From Alnus glutinosa (lineage: Eukaryota > Streptophyta > Magnoliopsida > Fagales > Betulaceae), in NCBI RefSeq assembly GCF_958979055.1, contig NC_084895.1:3245501-3309500 (forward strand): a stretch of DNA of 64,000 nt, read 5' to 3'. Shown piece after piece: positions 1 to 12,596 of this stretch. The notes under the pieces were generated by a model that was given only the letters and a program-made list of their open reading frames with translations, was not told the DNA's origin and did no database searches. The translations under genes and the position numbers were made by a program. Position 1 is the first letter of the stretch. Every line of letters starts with the position of its first letter.

Positions 1-1403
1 GCCTCCTTCAAGTTGGATCAGCATCTGGAACATCAAACAAGCAGAAAACCTAATTTAGAAATTATTGTGTGAAATCTATCATAGAACAATATAGTGCACA
101 AGGTAAATCCTGCACTATAAAGGGAATGTGGTCGATCACTTACGTCTTTGTAGCCTCATGTATTCAGTTTCTCTTCTCTCCAAATTCCTCAGCACTCCTC
201 CTGCTCCTCATTTGGTACCTGAGCTTCTCACTGACAAGAAACCATCACAAACAAACAGAGACTCAAACTCAAATTGATTTCGAGGCCTAAAATCACTTTT
301 TGGATTGATTGTTAATAAACAGATCCTGAGGGGGATCCTCAGAGGGGTGGCTTGAACATGGTCCTATCCTTCAACGTTTTCTGCATGAATTACTTCTCCT
401 AAGTCAAACTCATGCTTGGCTGCCTGAAACTTTACCATTACACCAGACAATGGCCACTACTATCCGAATTAAAGATATATGACATTTTCAACCAAAATCA
501 TCCAATACATAAGTAGATATTTTCTATAAATATCCAACATAATACTTTGTACCACTATGAGTGGATGAGAAGTTACTGGGTTTTCAAGCAATACATGATC
601 TAAATTGGAAATACTTTCATGAAGCACATTCTTAAAAGTAGACTCTTAATTTCCAACCAAAATTTTTATCAAAATGATTGGGAAGTATTTGTTTAGTTAG
701 AATCACAGAATCTAAGAAGTTTTTTTCTTAGAACAAACCAACAGAATCAGGGTCATGCTATTAGCAAGAAAATAAGAAGATAAAGCAAAAGTATTGAAAT
801 AAACTATGGCATTTATACCTGAGTTGATATAGCAAAGTTTAGGGTTCTATTTAATTAACTTGGGCACATCACAATTGTCAACTGATAGGTGACTTCATGG
901 TATAAGGTTGGGGCCATGTTCCGATTTTTATGGTTTGAATTACAATCTCCTGGACTTGATTGAGTAGTTCATACATAGATAATTATGTCCGAAGTAAACT
1001 TCACATATTAGAAGCCCTCTGTTTAATTACAAAGAAAGGGCATAATCCCCCACTCTGGAATCACTTATTGGGTGGGGGGAGGAACTTGAAGCAATTATTT
1101 GCAGACTGTTCCAAGAATAAATTACCACCTCAATCACACACCAATTAGTTATTCCAAGATATTTGCAACAAACGCCCCCACAAAAACCATCTTCATAACT
1201 CATTCCATCTCAATTCAATTACAGTCAAACACAGTCATTTGTAGTCAAACCAAGAGATCCAAAATCAGAATAATTTCTAGCAAAAACCCATCAAAGATAA
1301 CAAAAATATAAAGAAGTAAACAAGAAAAATAAGAAAGCCAAAGCCCCAAGTACAAGAATCATGGTGAAACAAATACCAACTAGAAAGTCCAACCCAATTG
1401 TGC
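1..1403. other. no complete gene; possible intron 1 of the carrier gene
   Basis: AT-rich DNA with no convincing coding frame. If the carrier exon at 1404-1562 belongs to a live gene, this stretch would be its first intron on the minus strand. I looked on that strand for the conserved second exon of mitochondrial carriers (the block containing a GFYRGNG-like motif) and did not see it, so it lies beyond the left edge or is missing. Confidence 0.5.
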
Positions 1404-1562
1404 CTGAAACAAAATCTTGACACGCTCGAGGGGAGCAACCACAGTCTTTGCAATCCCACTAGCAACTCCCCCGGCAACCAGCTCCTTGGCAAACACTGGC
1501 ATGGCCTCTATAACTCCATCAAAGAACTTAACCATATCCCTTTCTTCCCTCTTCTTCCCCAT
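1404..1562 (-). CDS. first exon of a mitochondrial carrier (CoA-carrier-like), partial
   Basis: The minus strand encodes about 53 residues from the ATG at 1562. The reading contains [16 protein letters not shown] followed by [17 protein letters not shown]. This matches the start of mitochondrial solute carriers: the P-x-[D/E]-x-x-[K/R] signature appears as PLERVK at the end of the first membrane helix. Wording around the start is closest to the plant coenzyme A / adenine nucleotide carrier group (CoAc1-like), which moves its substrate across the inner mitochondrial membrane. Full-length members have about 330 residues and six helices; only helix 1 is visible. A CT-rich 5' leader lies just upstream on the same strand. 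The exon should end after the CAG at 1404, but the next bases are GC rather than GT. It is either a rare GC-AG intron or a broken splice site. I cannot tell a live gene running off the window from a pseudogene fragment. Confidence 0.6.
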
Positions 1563-1747
1563 TCGCCAACCCTTTATGGCTGTGAGAGAGAGATAAGTTT
1601 AAGACGAAACAATGATATCTGGTCTGCTAAGCAACAGTACCGCAACTTGACCAAAAAAAAAAAGAAGCAACAGTACCGTAACAGGCAGTGGGAAAAATTG
1701 AAACGTTTCTGAGCTGTGAAAAGTGAACCTGTTTTTTGCCCGAGAAG

Positions 1748-2425
1748 GACGCCGGACGACGGAGGAGGCCGACCGCTAAGAGGGACGGGGATTACCGGCG
1801 AGTGAGCTACAGACGATGCAGAGCCGGATTGAGAGGAAATCTGCCGGAGAGGAGATCTGCCTGAGAGAGAGGAAAAAAATTCCACTGTGAAGCAGCCAAA
1901 AAAAAAAAAATCACCCCTTTTATATTGATGCAACAGACCCGGCCAGAGAGAGAGAGAGAGAGAGAAACCTGTTTTTTTCAGCGTCACTGGCCAGAGACAG
2001 ATTCGGCTACCAAATTTGTTGGAGAGGGACGCCGAACGACGGAGGAGGCCTACCGCCGAGAGGGACGGGGACTTCCGGCGAGTGAGCTATAGACGATGCA
2101 GAGCCGGACTGAGAGGAAATCTGTCGGACCAGAGATCTGCCTGAGAGAGAGAGGAAATATGCTGAAGAGAGCCGCTGGACGACGGAGGAGGCCGACCGCC
2201 GAGAGAGAAGCCAGCGAAGAGACGACCGAATCTGCCGGAGAGAGAGGAAATATGCCGGAGAGAGAGAGAGAGAGAGAGAATTTGCCGGAGAGGGACGCCG
2301 GACAACGGAGAAGGCCGACCGCCAAGAGAGAAGCCGGCAACGTCACTGACTGGATGTGGAACTGTACGGCAGAGAAATTTCAGAGAGAGAGAGAGGGGGG
2401 GGGGGCAGCGTTGGAGGGGAAATGA
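1748..2425. repeat. degenerate tandem GA-rich modules
   Basis: A block of about 120-130 bp at roughly 1,748-1,870 recurs at roughly 2,029-2,157 with about 90% identity by eye. Shorter versions starting at the same GACGCCG-type motif follow at about 2,168 and 2,290. Between them are (GA)n runs. Open frames here are low-complexity by-products of the repeat. It lies upstream of the carrier exon, so it could be promoter or 5' leader DNA that has expanded. Confidence 0.65.
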
Positions 2426-2752
2426 ATCAAATGATATTTCATTTTTCCCTCCAATAGGTTTTCTAGCATCATCAAGAAAAAAAATAAAAATAAATAAACA
2501 AGCCACGTCTGCCTGTTGTACGGTTGTGAGAAATGAGTGTAGGGATCATTTCTATGTATCTAATAAGATGATGTGGTAGAGATTGGAGGAAGGGGAGGAG
2601 CTCAAGTTGGAAAAAGACACGTTACTGACTCATACTATCAACATATCCACTCTGGTAAAAAGCAGACTAGTGGCCAGGTTTCCAACAAAGCCCAACCACA
2701 GAAGTCTTAGTCCCCAACAAGTCAATGCCAAGAAGCTCAGCCAGAGAAGTCG

Positions 2753-2983
2753 TTGGAACCAGCAGCGGTTCCATCCTCGGTGGGGCGTCAGCATAGTGGA
2801 GTCAAATCCTCTTGGAAGAAGAGGGCTAGGAGTGCACATACTCTGGTGTTGGTAGATCAGGGGGGCGGTGGAGACGGGAAGAGGAAAGAAGCTGAGAGGG
2901 AGGATGGTGGGGTGGGTGCTACCTACAAAAAGGGCAGAAAAGATCAGGCAGTGGCTGATGATCAGCCTCCCCACCAACCATGA
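2753..2983 (+). pseudogene. LINE ORF1 C-terminal remnant
   Basis: A 76-residue frame rich in Lys, Arg, Glu and Gly (WKKRARSAHT, then GGGGDGKRKEAERED) ends 4 bp after the ATG of ORF2. Plant LINE ORF1 proteins (nucleic-acid-binding, gag-like) end in this kind of basic linker immediately before ORF2. The upstream RNA-binding part and CCHC zinc knuckle are not visible here, so only the tail is preserved. The assignment rests on position and composition, not on a conserved domain. Confidence 0.5.
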
Positions 2984-5900
2984 TTTGCTTAAGTTGGAAC
3001 TGCCGGGGGCTTGGGAACCTCCGGATAGTTTGGGACCTCTACCATTTGGTGCGGGCAAAGAAACCCTACTTGGTTTTCCTTATGGAAACCAAGATGATGC
3101 AGTGTAAAGTGGGTAGAATTAAAATGAAATTGGGCTTTGATAGAGCTTTTGTTGTGGATTGTAAAGGCAAGAGTGGGGGGCTCATTCTTTTTTGGAATTT
3201 GGATTCACATGTGGACATCCAAAACTATAGCAGAAGACATATACATGCTGTGGTGCAGACTGGAAGCCAATGGGAGGTTTGGAAGCTAACAGGATTCTAT
3301 GGCCACCCAGATGTTACGAAGAGAGTGGAAGCTTGGGCTTTATTACGGCATTTAGCCAAATTGGATCCAGAACCATGGCTCTGCCTTGGTGACTTTAATG
3401 AGATAGTCTCTGCTTCGGAGAAATCTAGCCCCAGTTCAAGACCCTTGACACAGATGCAGAATTTTCGGAATGCTTTGGGGACTGCAGGCTTTCGGATTTG
3501 GGATTCAAGGGCCTAAGTATATGTGGTGCAATGGTCGTGAGGGTAGGGATTATACACGTGAACGACTTGATCGAGCAGTTGCAAACAAGAGGTGGAGCTC
3601 CATGTTTAATAATGTGGATGTGGAAGTATTGGCTAGTAGCAGTTCAGACCATAATCCTATTTTGGTGACTTTTTCCAAATCTATTGATGTTCGGTGGGCT
3701 AAGAGTAATTTGTTTCGATATGAGGCGAGTTGGGCTAAACAAAAGGATCATGGGAAGATTATTAAACAGGTGTGGAGGGTAAAACATGGTGGAACTAATC
3801 CTTGGCTTACGATCCGGGACAATCTGATAGGGTGTAGGAGGGTCCTGAAACAATGGGTTAGAAAAAATGCCAATCCGGTTGAAGTCCAGATTCAAGAGAA
3901 AATGAAGGAATTGCAATCTATTCAGATGATGGAAAGCAATTAAGTAGAGGCTATAGAGGTGCCAGTAAAAGAAGAACTCAATACCCTGTTAGAACAGGAG
4001 GAACAAAAATGGAAGTAGAGAGCTAAAGTTCAATGGCTTCAAATGGGGGATCGTAATACCAAATTTTATCATGCTTATGTCTCACAGAAGAAGAGAAGAA
4101 GTCAGCTGATGCAAATTCAGAATAAAGAAGGCAAGTTATGCTCTTCTAAGGAAGATATAGAAGAAGCTTTTGTTTCTTATTATAAGGAGCTGTTTATAGC
4201 AGGGGGAGGGCTGGATGTAGAAACTAGTATTCGAGCTATGGAAAGAAAAGTCACTACAGAGATGAATGATCAACTCTTGGCTGCTTTTATTTACCAAAAT
4301 ATATCAATAATAAATAACCATTCACAATAGGAGGAATCTTTGTAGGATAAGGCTATAGAGAGGGTGTCGAACCTCAAGGACTGCAGGAGTATTGCTATCA
4401 AGTTTTTCAAGTTTAAATATAACTTAATTAAAAAGATATTTGATTTTTGTTTTCTAAAAATAAATGCATAAAAGTAAAAGACATAAATTTAAAGAGAATA
4501 GGGATGAGATAAAGAATATGGATTAATTTCACCATTTACTGCATAACAATGGTCAATCATAAATTAATAAGGGAAATTCATACTATGCATGATAAAGGGC
4601 TCGTCTCATTCGAGTAGTCAAGAAATTACCTCTAAAGAATATGTATAATCCATCTTCGGTTGGTACGGACCGTCCACTTAACCACAAAGATACGGTACAA
4701 CCCGTCTTCCCTATGCATGGACTAGCAACGTCTTTAATAGGATATACACACAATCAATAGAATAATATAACCTATTTTCGGTTGGTACGGACTGTCTACC
4801 TAAATTACACTAAACTAGGGTGATCATTCACATAATCACAGAAAATATGAAAGATGGAGTTCAATCAATATAAAAGACTTTCTAAGACAAGATAAGAAAT
4901 TCATAATGATTGAATATAAACATTAAAATCAATTCTCACAGTTATACAACCATCATGCATAGAGAAAATCTCAAACTAAAATACAATCAAACCATTGTTA
5001 CTTGGAAAGGGCTACATCAACACCCTATTAGGAATTTAGCCGCTCATGACGCTGCTGCAATGGCCTCCTGCTATGATTACTTGTCTTCAACTCTTCAAGC
5101 CTTCAAGAAGTTTTTCTCTGAATTTGCTCTAGGCAGCAGTGTGTCTTTCTTCAACGTTTAGAGGCCTATTTATAGAGATTAGGAGAGGCCTAGAAGCTCT
5201 TAGAATTCCATAAAAATCGTCTCTTGAGTCTTCTTGTCCAAGTAATAGATTGAAACTTCAATCCAAGTAGGAAAGGATTTCAAATTCGTCCAAAATTGCG
5301 GTCTTTTATTGCGGGGCGATTTTGGTATAGTAAACGTCCGAATTTGGGAAAAGATATTTCTGACATATTTGTTTAATTTTTTATTAGCTTTCTAAAGCCA
5401 CCAATTTTATTGCAATCCAATATCTAAGTCAAAAGTTATGATCAAAACATTGAGATATGTGCAAAATCCAAATTTGAACCCAATCCGATTTTGACTCTTA
5501 ATGGAGAAATTCCGATTTAATCATTCTCTTGATTTGATTAAACTTAACCGTATCATATAGGTTTTCTATTATGATTGGTTAAGTTTAAACATATCTTCTA
5601 GGTCTTCTCAAAGTGTGCTTTAAGCCCAAAATTAACGGATTTAATTGCATCTTTATTTAAAACCTGAAAACAATAAAACAACACAAAATTAAACAAATAA
5701 CAATGCTAAGGGATTAACATATCTAAGTTAAGGGGCTTGAATGTGCAACATTCAGCGCTTATCAGCTTTCACTATTGATGAGATCTCTGGAACTCTGAGT
5801 CAAATGTCTCCATTAAAGTATCCTGGGCCAGATGGCTTTTTGGCTAGCTTCTACCAATGGAATTGCGCTGTAATTCACCCTGAGCTATGCCAAGCTATTC

Positions 5901-8593
5901 TTCATTTTTTGAATTCAGGTGAGATGGATAGCTCTATAAGTATTACTCATATAGCCCTAATTCCGAAGGTGGAATCCCTTGTGAGTGTTACAGAATTTAG
6001 ACCCATTAGTCTATGCAATGTAATTTATAAATTGATCTCCAAAGTGTTGGCTAACCGACTCAAGTTAGTTTTGCTCAGTATTATTTCGTGCTCGCAAAGT
6101 GCCTTCATTCCTGACAGGTTAGTTACAAATAACATTATTCCTGCATACGAAATGAAGCACTCCATGGAGACGAGGATGTGGAGTAAAATAGGATTCATGG
6201 GGATCAAACTGGATATGAGCAAAGCCTATGATCGGATAGAGTGGTTTTTTCTGGAGTCGGCTATGAAGAAGATGGGCTTTGCTGAAAATTGGGTACATTT
6301 GGTTATGTCTTGTGTTTCCTCAGTGACATACTCGATCCTTATCAATGGGGATCCGGTAGGATTGATCAAACCATCAAGGGGGATTAGGCAAGGGGACCCT
6401 ATCTCCCCTTATTTGTTTCTTCTCTGCGCTGAGGTTCTTAGTGGTCTTTTACATCAAGCTGAAAGTAGGGGTGTAATCACTGGAGTGCCATCTTCTCTAA
6501 AAGGCCCAAAAATCAGCCACCTTTTCTTTGCAGACGATAGCTTGCCTTTTTGCAAAGCTAATGTGGTGGAATGGAGGAGGCTACTAGGAATTTTGGGAAT
6601 TTACGAGGCTGGCTCAGGTCAGAAGATGAATATGCAGAAGACTTTTGTATTTTCTAGCAGGAACACTAGTATAGAGAGATGGCAGGAAATTATCCAACTC
6701 TCTAGGCTAATAGAGGCTCATCGTATTGATTCCTATTTGGGGCTACTGACTTTTGTTGGTAAAGATCGAAATCAAGCCTTTAACTACGTTAAGGAAAGAG
6801 TGTGGAATAAGCTTACTAATTGGAAGGTGAATTTCCTGTCACAATCCGGTAAAGAGATTTTGCTGAAAGCTGTTGTTCAGGCAATTCCCACGTATCGTAT
6901 GATGTTTTTCCATCTCCCTCATGCTTTATGCAAGGAAATAAATGGGATGATACAAGAGTTTTGATGGAGTCACATGTCTAAATCCTCGAAAATATATTGG
7001 ATGAGTTGGGAGAAAATGGGGAAGTTGAAATCGGTGGGGGGTCTAGGGTTTCGAGACTTAGTCCTTTTTAACAAGGCTTGGCTTGATAAACAAGGGTGGA
7101 GATTAACTCAAAACCCTTCCTCTCTTACAGCTAGGATCCTTCAAGCTAAGTATTATCCACACTCATCTTTTCTGGAAGCTTCTATTGGCTCTAGACCCTC
7201 TTTTGTATGGCGAAGCATTTTTAAAGCTAGAGATTTGCTGCAACTTGTCTTGTTATGGAAAGTAGGGGATGGTCAGTCAATCTCATTGTGGAATTCAAAG
7301 TGGCTCCCTACACCAACTACATACCAAGTCCAATCGGCGCCTAGAATCCTGGGGGAGAATGCTAAGGTCTCTAGTTTGATCAAGAGGGTGCATGGTGGCT
7401 AGAACGAGGAACTTATTGATATTGTTTTTGAAGCTGCAGAAGCAAATGCGATTAAAGCAATCCCTCTGAACCCTCTCTTGCCTCCTGACAAACTAATATG
7501 GAGGGGTACCACAGATAAGGTGTTCTCTGTGAAGAGTGCCTACCATTTGGGAAAAGAGTTTCAAGTTAGGTTATCTGGTCAGTTTTCTCATGCTGGAAAG
7601 GATAATGGAGTCTGGAAAGCTATTTGGAAACTGGGGGTCCCTGAGCCGGTGAAGATGTTCATATGGCGTGCTTGCCATAATCTGTTACCTACCCGAGCTA
7701 ATTTGGTTAAGAGGAAGGTAATTGATAATGCTCTATGCCCTGGTTGTGGTTGGGAGGATGAGACTATGATTCATGTGCTGTGGCTTTGTCCAGCTGCCCA
7801 GGATGTTTGGGGCGGGTGTAAATCCAGCTTTCAAAAATGTAGGAGTGAGGGCACTACATTTGTTGAACTATTTGAAGACTGTCTTCTGAGATATGATCCT
7901 GATACTTTGGACTTTAATGGTGGTCACTGCTCGAAAAATTTGGCTCAGAAGAAATTCTCTGGTTTTGATGGTACGTTTCGGCATCCGGATGAAGTGCTAA
8001 CTGAAGCAATGGTTTCTTTGGAGGATTTCAAAAGAAGCAATAGTTAGGAATTTCAGTTCGAACTAGGCCCGGCAAGTTCTAGTGTGTCTCCAAAGATGCA
8101 GCCTTGGCAACCTCCCTCGGTGGGGGTAGTTAAAGTCAATTGGGATGCGGCGATTGGTTCTAAGGTAGGTTGGTTGCGACTGGGGATAATAGCTCTGAAT
8201 TTCCAGGGTCATTTTATGGGAGCAAAATGTGTGATGAAGCGTGTGGTAGTTGATCCTAAAACTGCAGAGGCAATGGCTGCTTTTTGGGCAATCCAATTTT
8301 GCAAGGAAGTAGGCTTTTTTGACGTTCTGTTTGAAGGAGATGCTGCACAGGTTGTTGCGGATATAAACTCAAAGATTTCCCATCTTTCAAAGTATGGCCA
8401 TTTTGTCGAAAGCATCCGTTCAGAGATTCAGTTCTCAAGGTTGGCAAATTTTGTGCATGTTCACAGAGAAGCTAACATGGCGGCTCATGTATTGGCAAAA
8501 CATGCGCCGATTGGTAAGGAGGATAGTTGTTGGCTTGAAGATATTCCTTTGTGTATTTCTCATATTGTTTGTTGGGAGCAATTGTTTCCCTAG
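2980..8593 (+). pseudogene. LINE ORF2: endonuclease, reverse transcriptase, zf-RVT, RNase H (broken)
   Basis: ORF2 starts with MICLSWNCRGLGN, the first motif of an apurinic-type endonuclease. Further endonuclease motifs are METK, GFYGHPD, GDFNEI, LDRAVAN and SDHNPI. A frameshift lies near 3,500. The reverse transcriptase spans about 5,765-6,960 with the catalytic FADD motif (LFFADDS). A zf-RVT domain (FIWRACHNLLPTRANL, then CPGC) lies at about 7,480-7,810. A plant-type RNase H lies at 8,100-8,560 with NWDAA, AEAMAAFWA, EGDAAQVV and HREANMAAH. In-frame stops occur near 3,942, 4,016, 6,962, 7,400 and 8,045. After the frameshift, all pieces stay in one frame once the solo LTR at 4,288-5,764 is removed. 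It encoded the machinery for target-primed reverse transcription; this copy cannot make a full protein. Confidence 0.9.
4288..5764 (-). mobile_element. solo LTR inserted in LINE ORF2
   Basis: A 1,477-bp insert flanked by the 5-bp direct repeat GCTTT (4283-4287 and 5765-5769). On the minus strand it begins TGATAAGCGCTG and contains a TATA box (CTATAAATAGG, near 5,167-5,180). It ends in TAAATA, so the terminal dinucleotides are TG...TA rather than TG...CA. No internal retrotransposon coding is present, so I read it as a solo LTR, probably of the Gypsy type. Removing it and one GCTTT fuses LLAAF directly to TIDEIS of the reverse transcriptase in frame. Confidence 0.82.
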
Positions 8594-8680
8594 ATCCTTT
8601 ACTTATCGAGGATCACGTTTTCTGGTTTTGATTTTAATGAAGTTAAGATATTCTTCCGTTCAAAAAAAAAGAAAAAATTA

Positions 8681-9311
8681 GATACTCTTGTAAGTTTAAC
8701 ACTTTTACATACATAATCAAATTCCTTTTTGCTCTCCTTCCTCTACCGAGCCTTAGACTTCACCTCTTGGAAAGCAGATCTGACTCTTTCTTTTTTTATT
8801 TCCTGCTCCTATCGTCTCTCTCACATTCTAGTTTTTTCTTTTGTTTTGTAGGTGTTCTCCGACCATATCAGCAATTTTGACTCTTCGCTATACATACGTC
8901 AATTTACCTCCATATTGTGCCGTTCATCTCCTCATTGACCGTTGCTGTTATTTGCTGGTTGTATTTTTACTTTGAATCAGAATTTTCTTCTCTGTAAATC
9001 TGTCATCATGGGCGATCTATGAAATGAAAATTAGTCAGGTTTGAGGGGTTATATCTCATGGCCTGTATAATTCGGTGTGAGGGGTTATCTGTCACGGCTG
9101 GTTTAAATAAATTTTTAAGATATTTGGCTATCCTTAGCTCAGATCTAGTCTGCTTAGAGCAGATTTGCTCTGTAACTATTTTTGTACATGGGTTAGCGGA
9201 AAATAAAAGTTATATATAGTACTTTATTGTAAGAATTTTATTTTGTGTCTATAACTATATAACCTTATAGTATGTGCTTATGATTTTGTATAACTTTATA
9301 TTTTGTGATAT
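8681..9311. other. intergenic, no gene seen
   Basis: AT-rich sequence between the LINE tail and the next MITE. It has T-rich tracts and no supported reading frame or RNA gene. Confidence 0.5.
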
Positions 9312-9963
9312 AAGAGTATTCTTAGTAGCATCACCAAATTTTACTAGTCAAAATAGCTAAAAATCACTTTTCTCTATTTTGGTGAGCTACTTTTTTAAAG
9401 CAACTCTAGCAGCCTCACCATTTTAACTATTCACTATCACTATTTTATTTAAATAATACTTTTTCAGATTTTTATTTTTATTCTTTCTTTATTTAATATT
9501 TTTTGAATGATTGTCTTTTCCTAACGGTTATATTTTTTTGAATATTTATCTTTTCCTAAAAGTCATATTTATGAATATTTATCTTATCCTAATGGTCATA
9601 TTTTTTAAAATTTGTCTTTTCCAAACGATCATATTTTTTAAAATTTGTTGAAATTTTACAACTCTTGATGGAAGGACTGTTATTTCAGAAGTAGGAGTTG
9701 GGAGAAAGAAAGAAAAAAAGTGGTGTTGTATTGATTCGTGTGAGAAAGAAATGAGGAAAAAAAAAGAAAAGAAAGAGAAATGACAATTTTTATAGTTTTT
9801 TTTATGATTTGGCGAGTGAAAAGTACTCATCAAAATTGGTGAGTAGTGAGTACTGTTCACTTACCAAATTTTTTTGGTTAAATTATTGAGGCTGTTGGAA
9901 GTGGTTTTGTGCATTTTTACCAAATTGCCTCACCAAAATAGCTATAACTAGGAATGCTCTAAG
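9312..9963. mobile_element. Tourist-like MITE, GAGC(A/T)TTC family, long member
   Basis: Left end GAGTATTCTTAGTAGC and right end the inverted ACTAGGAATGCTC are imperfect terminal inverted repeats. TAA lies on both sides, the target size of PIF/Harbinger elements. Subterminal segments such as ATTTTACTAGTCAAAATAGC recur in three further copies at 15.1, 20.7 and 23.5 kb. No coding capacity. Confidence 0.7.
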
Positions 9964-10133
9964 AACTTTATGCTCAATATTTTTGATTAATGAAATAATC
10001 AAATTTTTCATTAAAAAAAATAAAATAAAATAGATTCTCTTGTAGTTTATTTGAATCGTAGAAGATTCAAAAATTCATTTGGGAGGCACCTAGGAAGTCG
10101 CTATTATTCAGAACAAGTCCAATATTGTCTCCT

Positions 10134-10170
<37 letters not shown>

Positions 10171-11342
10171 AATATTGTCCCTTATGTTCTCAATATTTCG
10201 TCTTGGCGGCATCATTCTGTAATATGCGTTTGATTCTTTTAAGTCTTATGTGCATTATGATGTCCCATGTGGACTAGGCTTTCCCTCCTCGACATTGAGG
10301 TGGGAGAGGTCTTCCTCTTTCTTATCTAGAATGAGATGCTACCTTAAAACAATTTCTTTTTCTTTTTTAATCAAAAACTTTATAAACCAAACACCAAAGA
10401 ATCCCACCAAAAGGTACAAGCTAATCTCAAAGGCAAAGGGAACAAACAACCCACAAGCCCTACCACAATCTAACAAACTATAGAACAGGCAAATACACAC
10501 CCAAAAACCAGCAGGCCTCGATCAAAACCACTCAAAGAATACAACATCAAAACAATTCTTCGTTGTTTCTTATACATACAGCACTTGCAGAAGTCCAAAT
10601 TGCATGACTTCACATCTTTGAACAAATTTGGATTGATCTGTCAAAGATAAAGTCCATGATTGATTGATTGATATTGCTTAGTTCGACAAAGCCAAGGTTA
10701 CTATTTAATGGAACTCATGATGGAATTGTAAGCATAATATAAATAAAATGCCAATTAAATTAAATAAGCAGTGAAATTATACATACTTCCAGACATATCT
10801 TTGTTCAAGCAAAACGAAGAGAATTTTCTGCAATAACATGAATTCTGAAAAACAAAAATTTCAGAGAGTTCTTCTAACCTATGCTTATGAGTGTGCTAAT
10901 AAATTGATGCATATAGCTCTTTATATAGGTAGGCCAGGAATCTCTCATATTCATTAGTTCACTGATTTTCCTCCTTCCATCAAAAAATTAAATCAGAAAT
11001 AATAAATATAAAAATCGTTTTTCTCATGAACCATAATGTGAAATAATCATATTAAATACAAATATTAAATAATTACCGTTACAGTAATTATTTAATCGTT
11101 ATCATTACAATAATTAAATATGACATAGGGACACATATGTAATTTCCTACTAGAATAACATCTAGGGTTTTTTTTTTTTTTTTTTTAATTTATTTTTATT
11201 ACCTTGTTCTAAGGGTTATTTTTGTCATCTCATATTTTCAGTAAATGGCTTTGTTGTAGCCTATTTAAAAGCATATTTTGGCTTTATTTAGACATTTGGC
11301 TTTTGAATTATCATAGTGTACGTTCTATATATTCTCCAATAG
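9964..11342. other. intergenic with poly-A run and an antisense LINE-like 3' end
   Basis: No host gene seen. A pure A run sits at about 10,136-10,166. From about 10,355 to 10,560 the sequence begins with a T-rich stretch and a TTTATAAA-type motif and then becomes A/C-rich without a frame. This resembles the 3' end of a LINE in antisense orientation, but I cannot confirm it. Confidence 0.35.
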
Positions 11343-11553
11343 GATATTCTATATTTCACTAGAGTACTCATTTGATGATCAATAATTTATTTTGTTGCAT
11401 TTGACGGTATACATGATATCACTTTATTTAAAAATTTTAAATGACATGGCAATATATTCACCATATGACATCATGTATACCGTTACATGCAATAAAATAA
11501 AATTTTGACTATAAAATGGCTCTTCTATATTTCAAGTGAAATGTAAATAATCC
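11343..11553. mobile_element. foldback MITE
   Basis: The left arm contains ACGGTATACATGATATC and the right arm its near-perfect inverse (GACATCATGTATACCGT) about 45 bp away. Similarity of the arms extends outward through ATTTCACT / AGTGAAAT. The structure would fold into one long hairpin and has no coding capacity. Confidence 0.6.
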
Positions 11554-12206
11554 TTATCCAAAATTTAAATGGACAGGATTTCATCAAAGAATGTTTTAAT
11601 TTTATTTTCAAGTATGACATTAATCATGCATTAAAATTTACAAAATTCCTCATCAATTCGGCTAGCATCAAGTTTCAAAATCATTCATCCAAAAACACTA
11701 ACCGCCACCTCATCATTTATGCAAAAAAATAAAAAAAAAAAAAAAAAAATTACCCAAAAATCATTCTAAAATCACATGCAAGACGGGTGGATTCTTCATT
11801 GCTGCAAATTCCTCAAATCTATTTTGATATTTGAAAGCACCACCCAACCAAATTCCTAGTTAGTCCAAGCAACAATTACAAGTACCCACTTGCAAAATGG
11901 GTGGGTTTGGTTTGGCGACTAAGCCCAAATTCTTTGTGAGACCTCGTTAAAAGCTTTCCTGAAATGTTGGATCCCCAAGTACATGTAAATCCGAAAGCAA
12001 AGAGAAAGCCCCTTACAACTGAGGAATTGGTACGTAGTTCCAAAACTTTGGGCTTAAGAGCCCCAAAAACAGTTCTATTTGTGGCTTTTAGTTTTGCTTA
12101 ATTTAATGAAACCTAGCAACATTTTCACAAACTTGTATAGGTTCTATTCCGAAGTTGGCATGAGTACTGGAAGATTGTTTGCTTGTTTGTTTTTGTTTTT
12201 AGTTTT
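11554..12206. other. intergenic, no gene seen
   Basis: AT-rich DNA with an A run near 11,725-11,750. No supported frame or RNA gene. Confidence 0.5.
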
Positions 12207-12565
12207 TTAGTTTTTTTCACTCTTAGTACTAGTGGCTGTTGTTCTTTTCTTGAAGGCATTTTCAAGTTCCTCTTTTTGTATGTGGCTGAAGTGTATGTAC
12301 ATGATCAGTAACAAGGGTCTCCTGGTATAATTTGCGAGTAAAAACCTTGTAATTGCTTTGGTTTCTTGATTAAATTATGCCTTCAAGGCATAATAGTTCA
12401 TTGATAGTTAGATTTCATTATGTATTCTTCGACTCATGGTTTTTTGTTTTGTTTTGTTTTTTTTCTTTTTCTATCTTTTTTTTTTTTGCCGTGAAATCTT
12501 TCTTGGTAAGTATGATTGTTAGACTTTATAAGACCTATAAAGCTCACGGGTTAAACGAACAGGAT

Positions 12566-12596
<31 letters not shown>

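Larger units (their letters stand above)
2600..8677 (+). mobile_element. decayed L1-type LINE (with RNase H), 5'-truncated, A-rich tail
   Basis: A plus-strand non-LTR retrotransposon with the order ORF1 tail, endonuclease, reverse transcriptase, zf-RVT domain, RNase H, then an A-rich tail at about 8,661-8,677. ORF1 is mostly missing, which fits the 5' truncation usual for LINE copies; the exact left end is uncertain (about 2,580-2,750). ORF2 carries one frameshift, at least five in-frame stops and a solo LTR insertion. I found no convincing flanking target duplication. Confidence 0.88.

Noticed and set aside
2050..2506. Ser/Leu-rich open frames opposite the GA-rich modules
   Set aside because: They are translations of CT repeats and duplicated modules, with no conserved domain.
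2580..8690. Flanking target duplication for the LINE
   Set aside because: No matching direct repeat was found between the uncertain 5' end and the DNA after the A-rich tail.
8661..10050. Similar motifs TTAGATACTCTTGTAAGTTTA (8,678) and TAGATTCTCTTGTAGTTTA (10,030) as a target duplication of a large insert
   Set aside because: They differ at several positions and nothing between them forms one element; probably chance or an old repeat.
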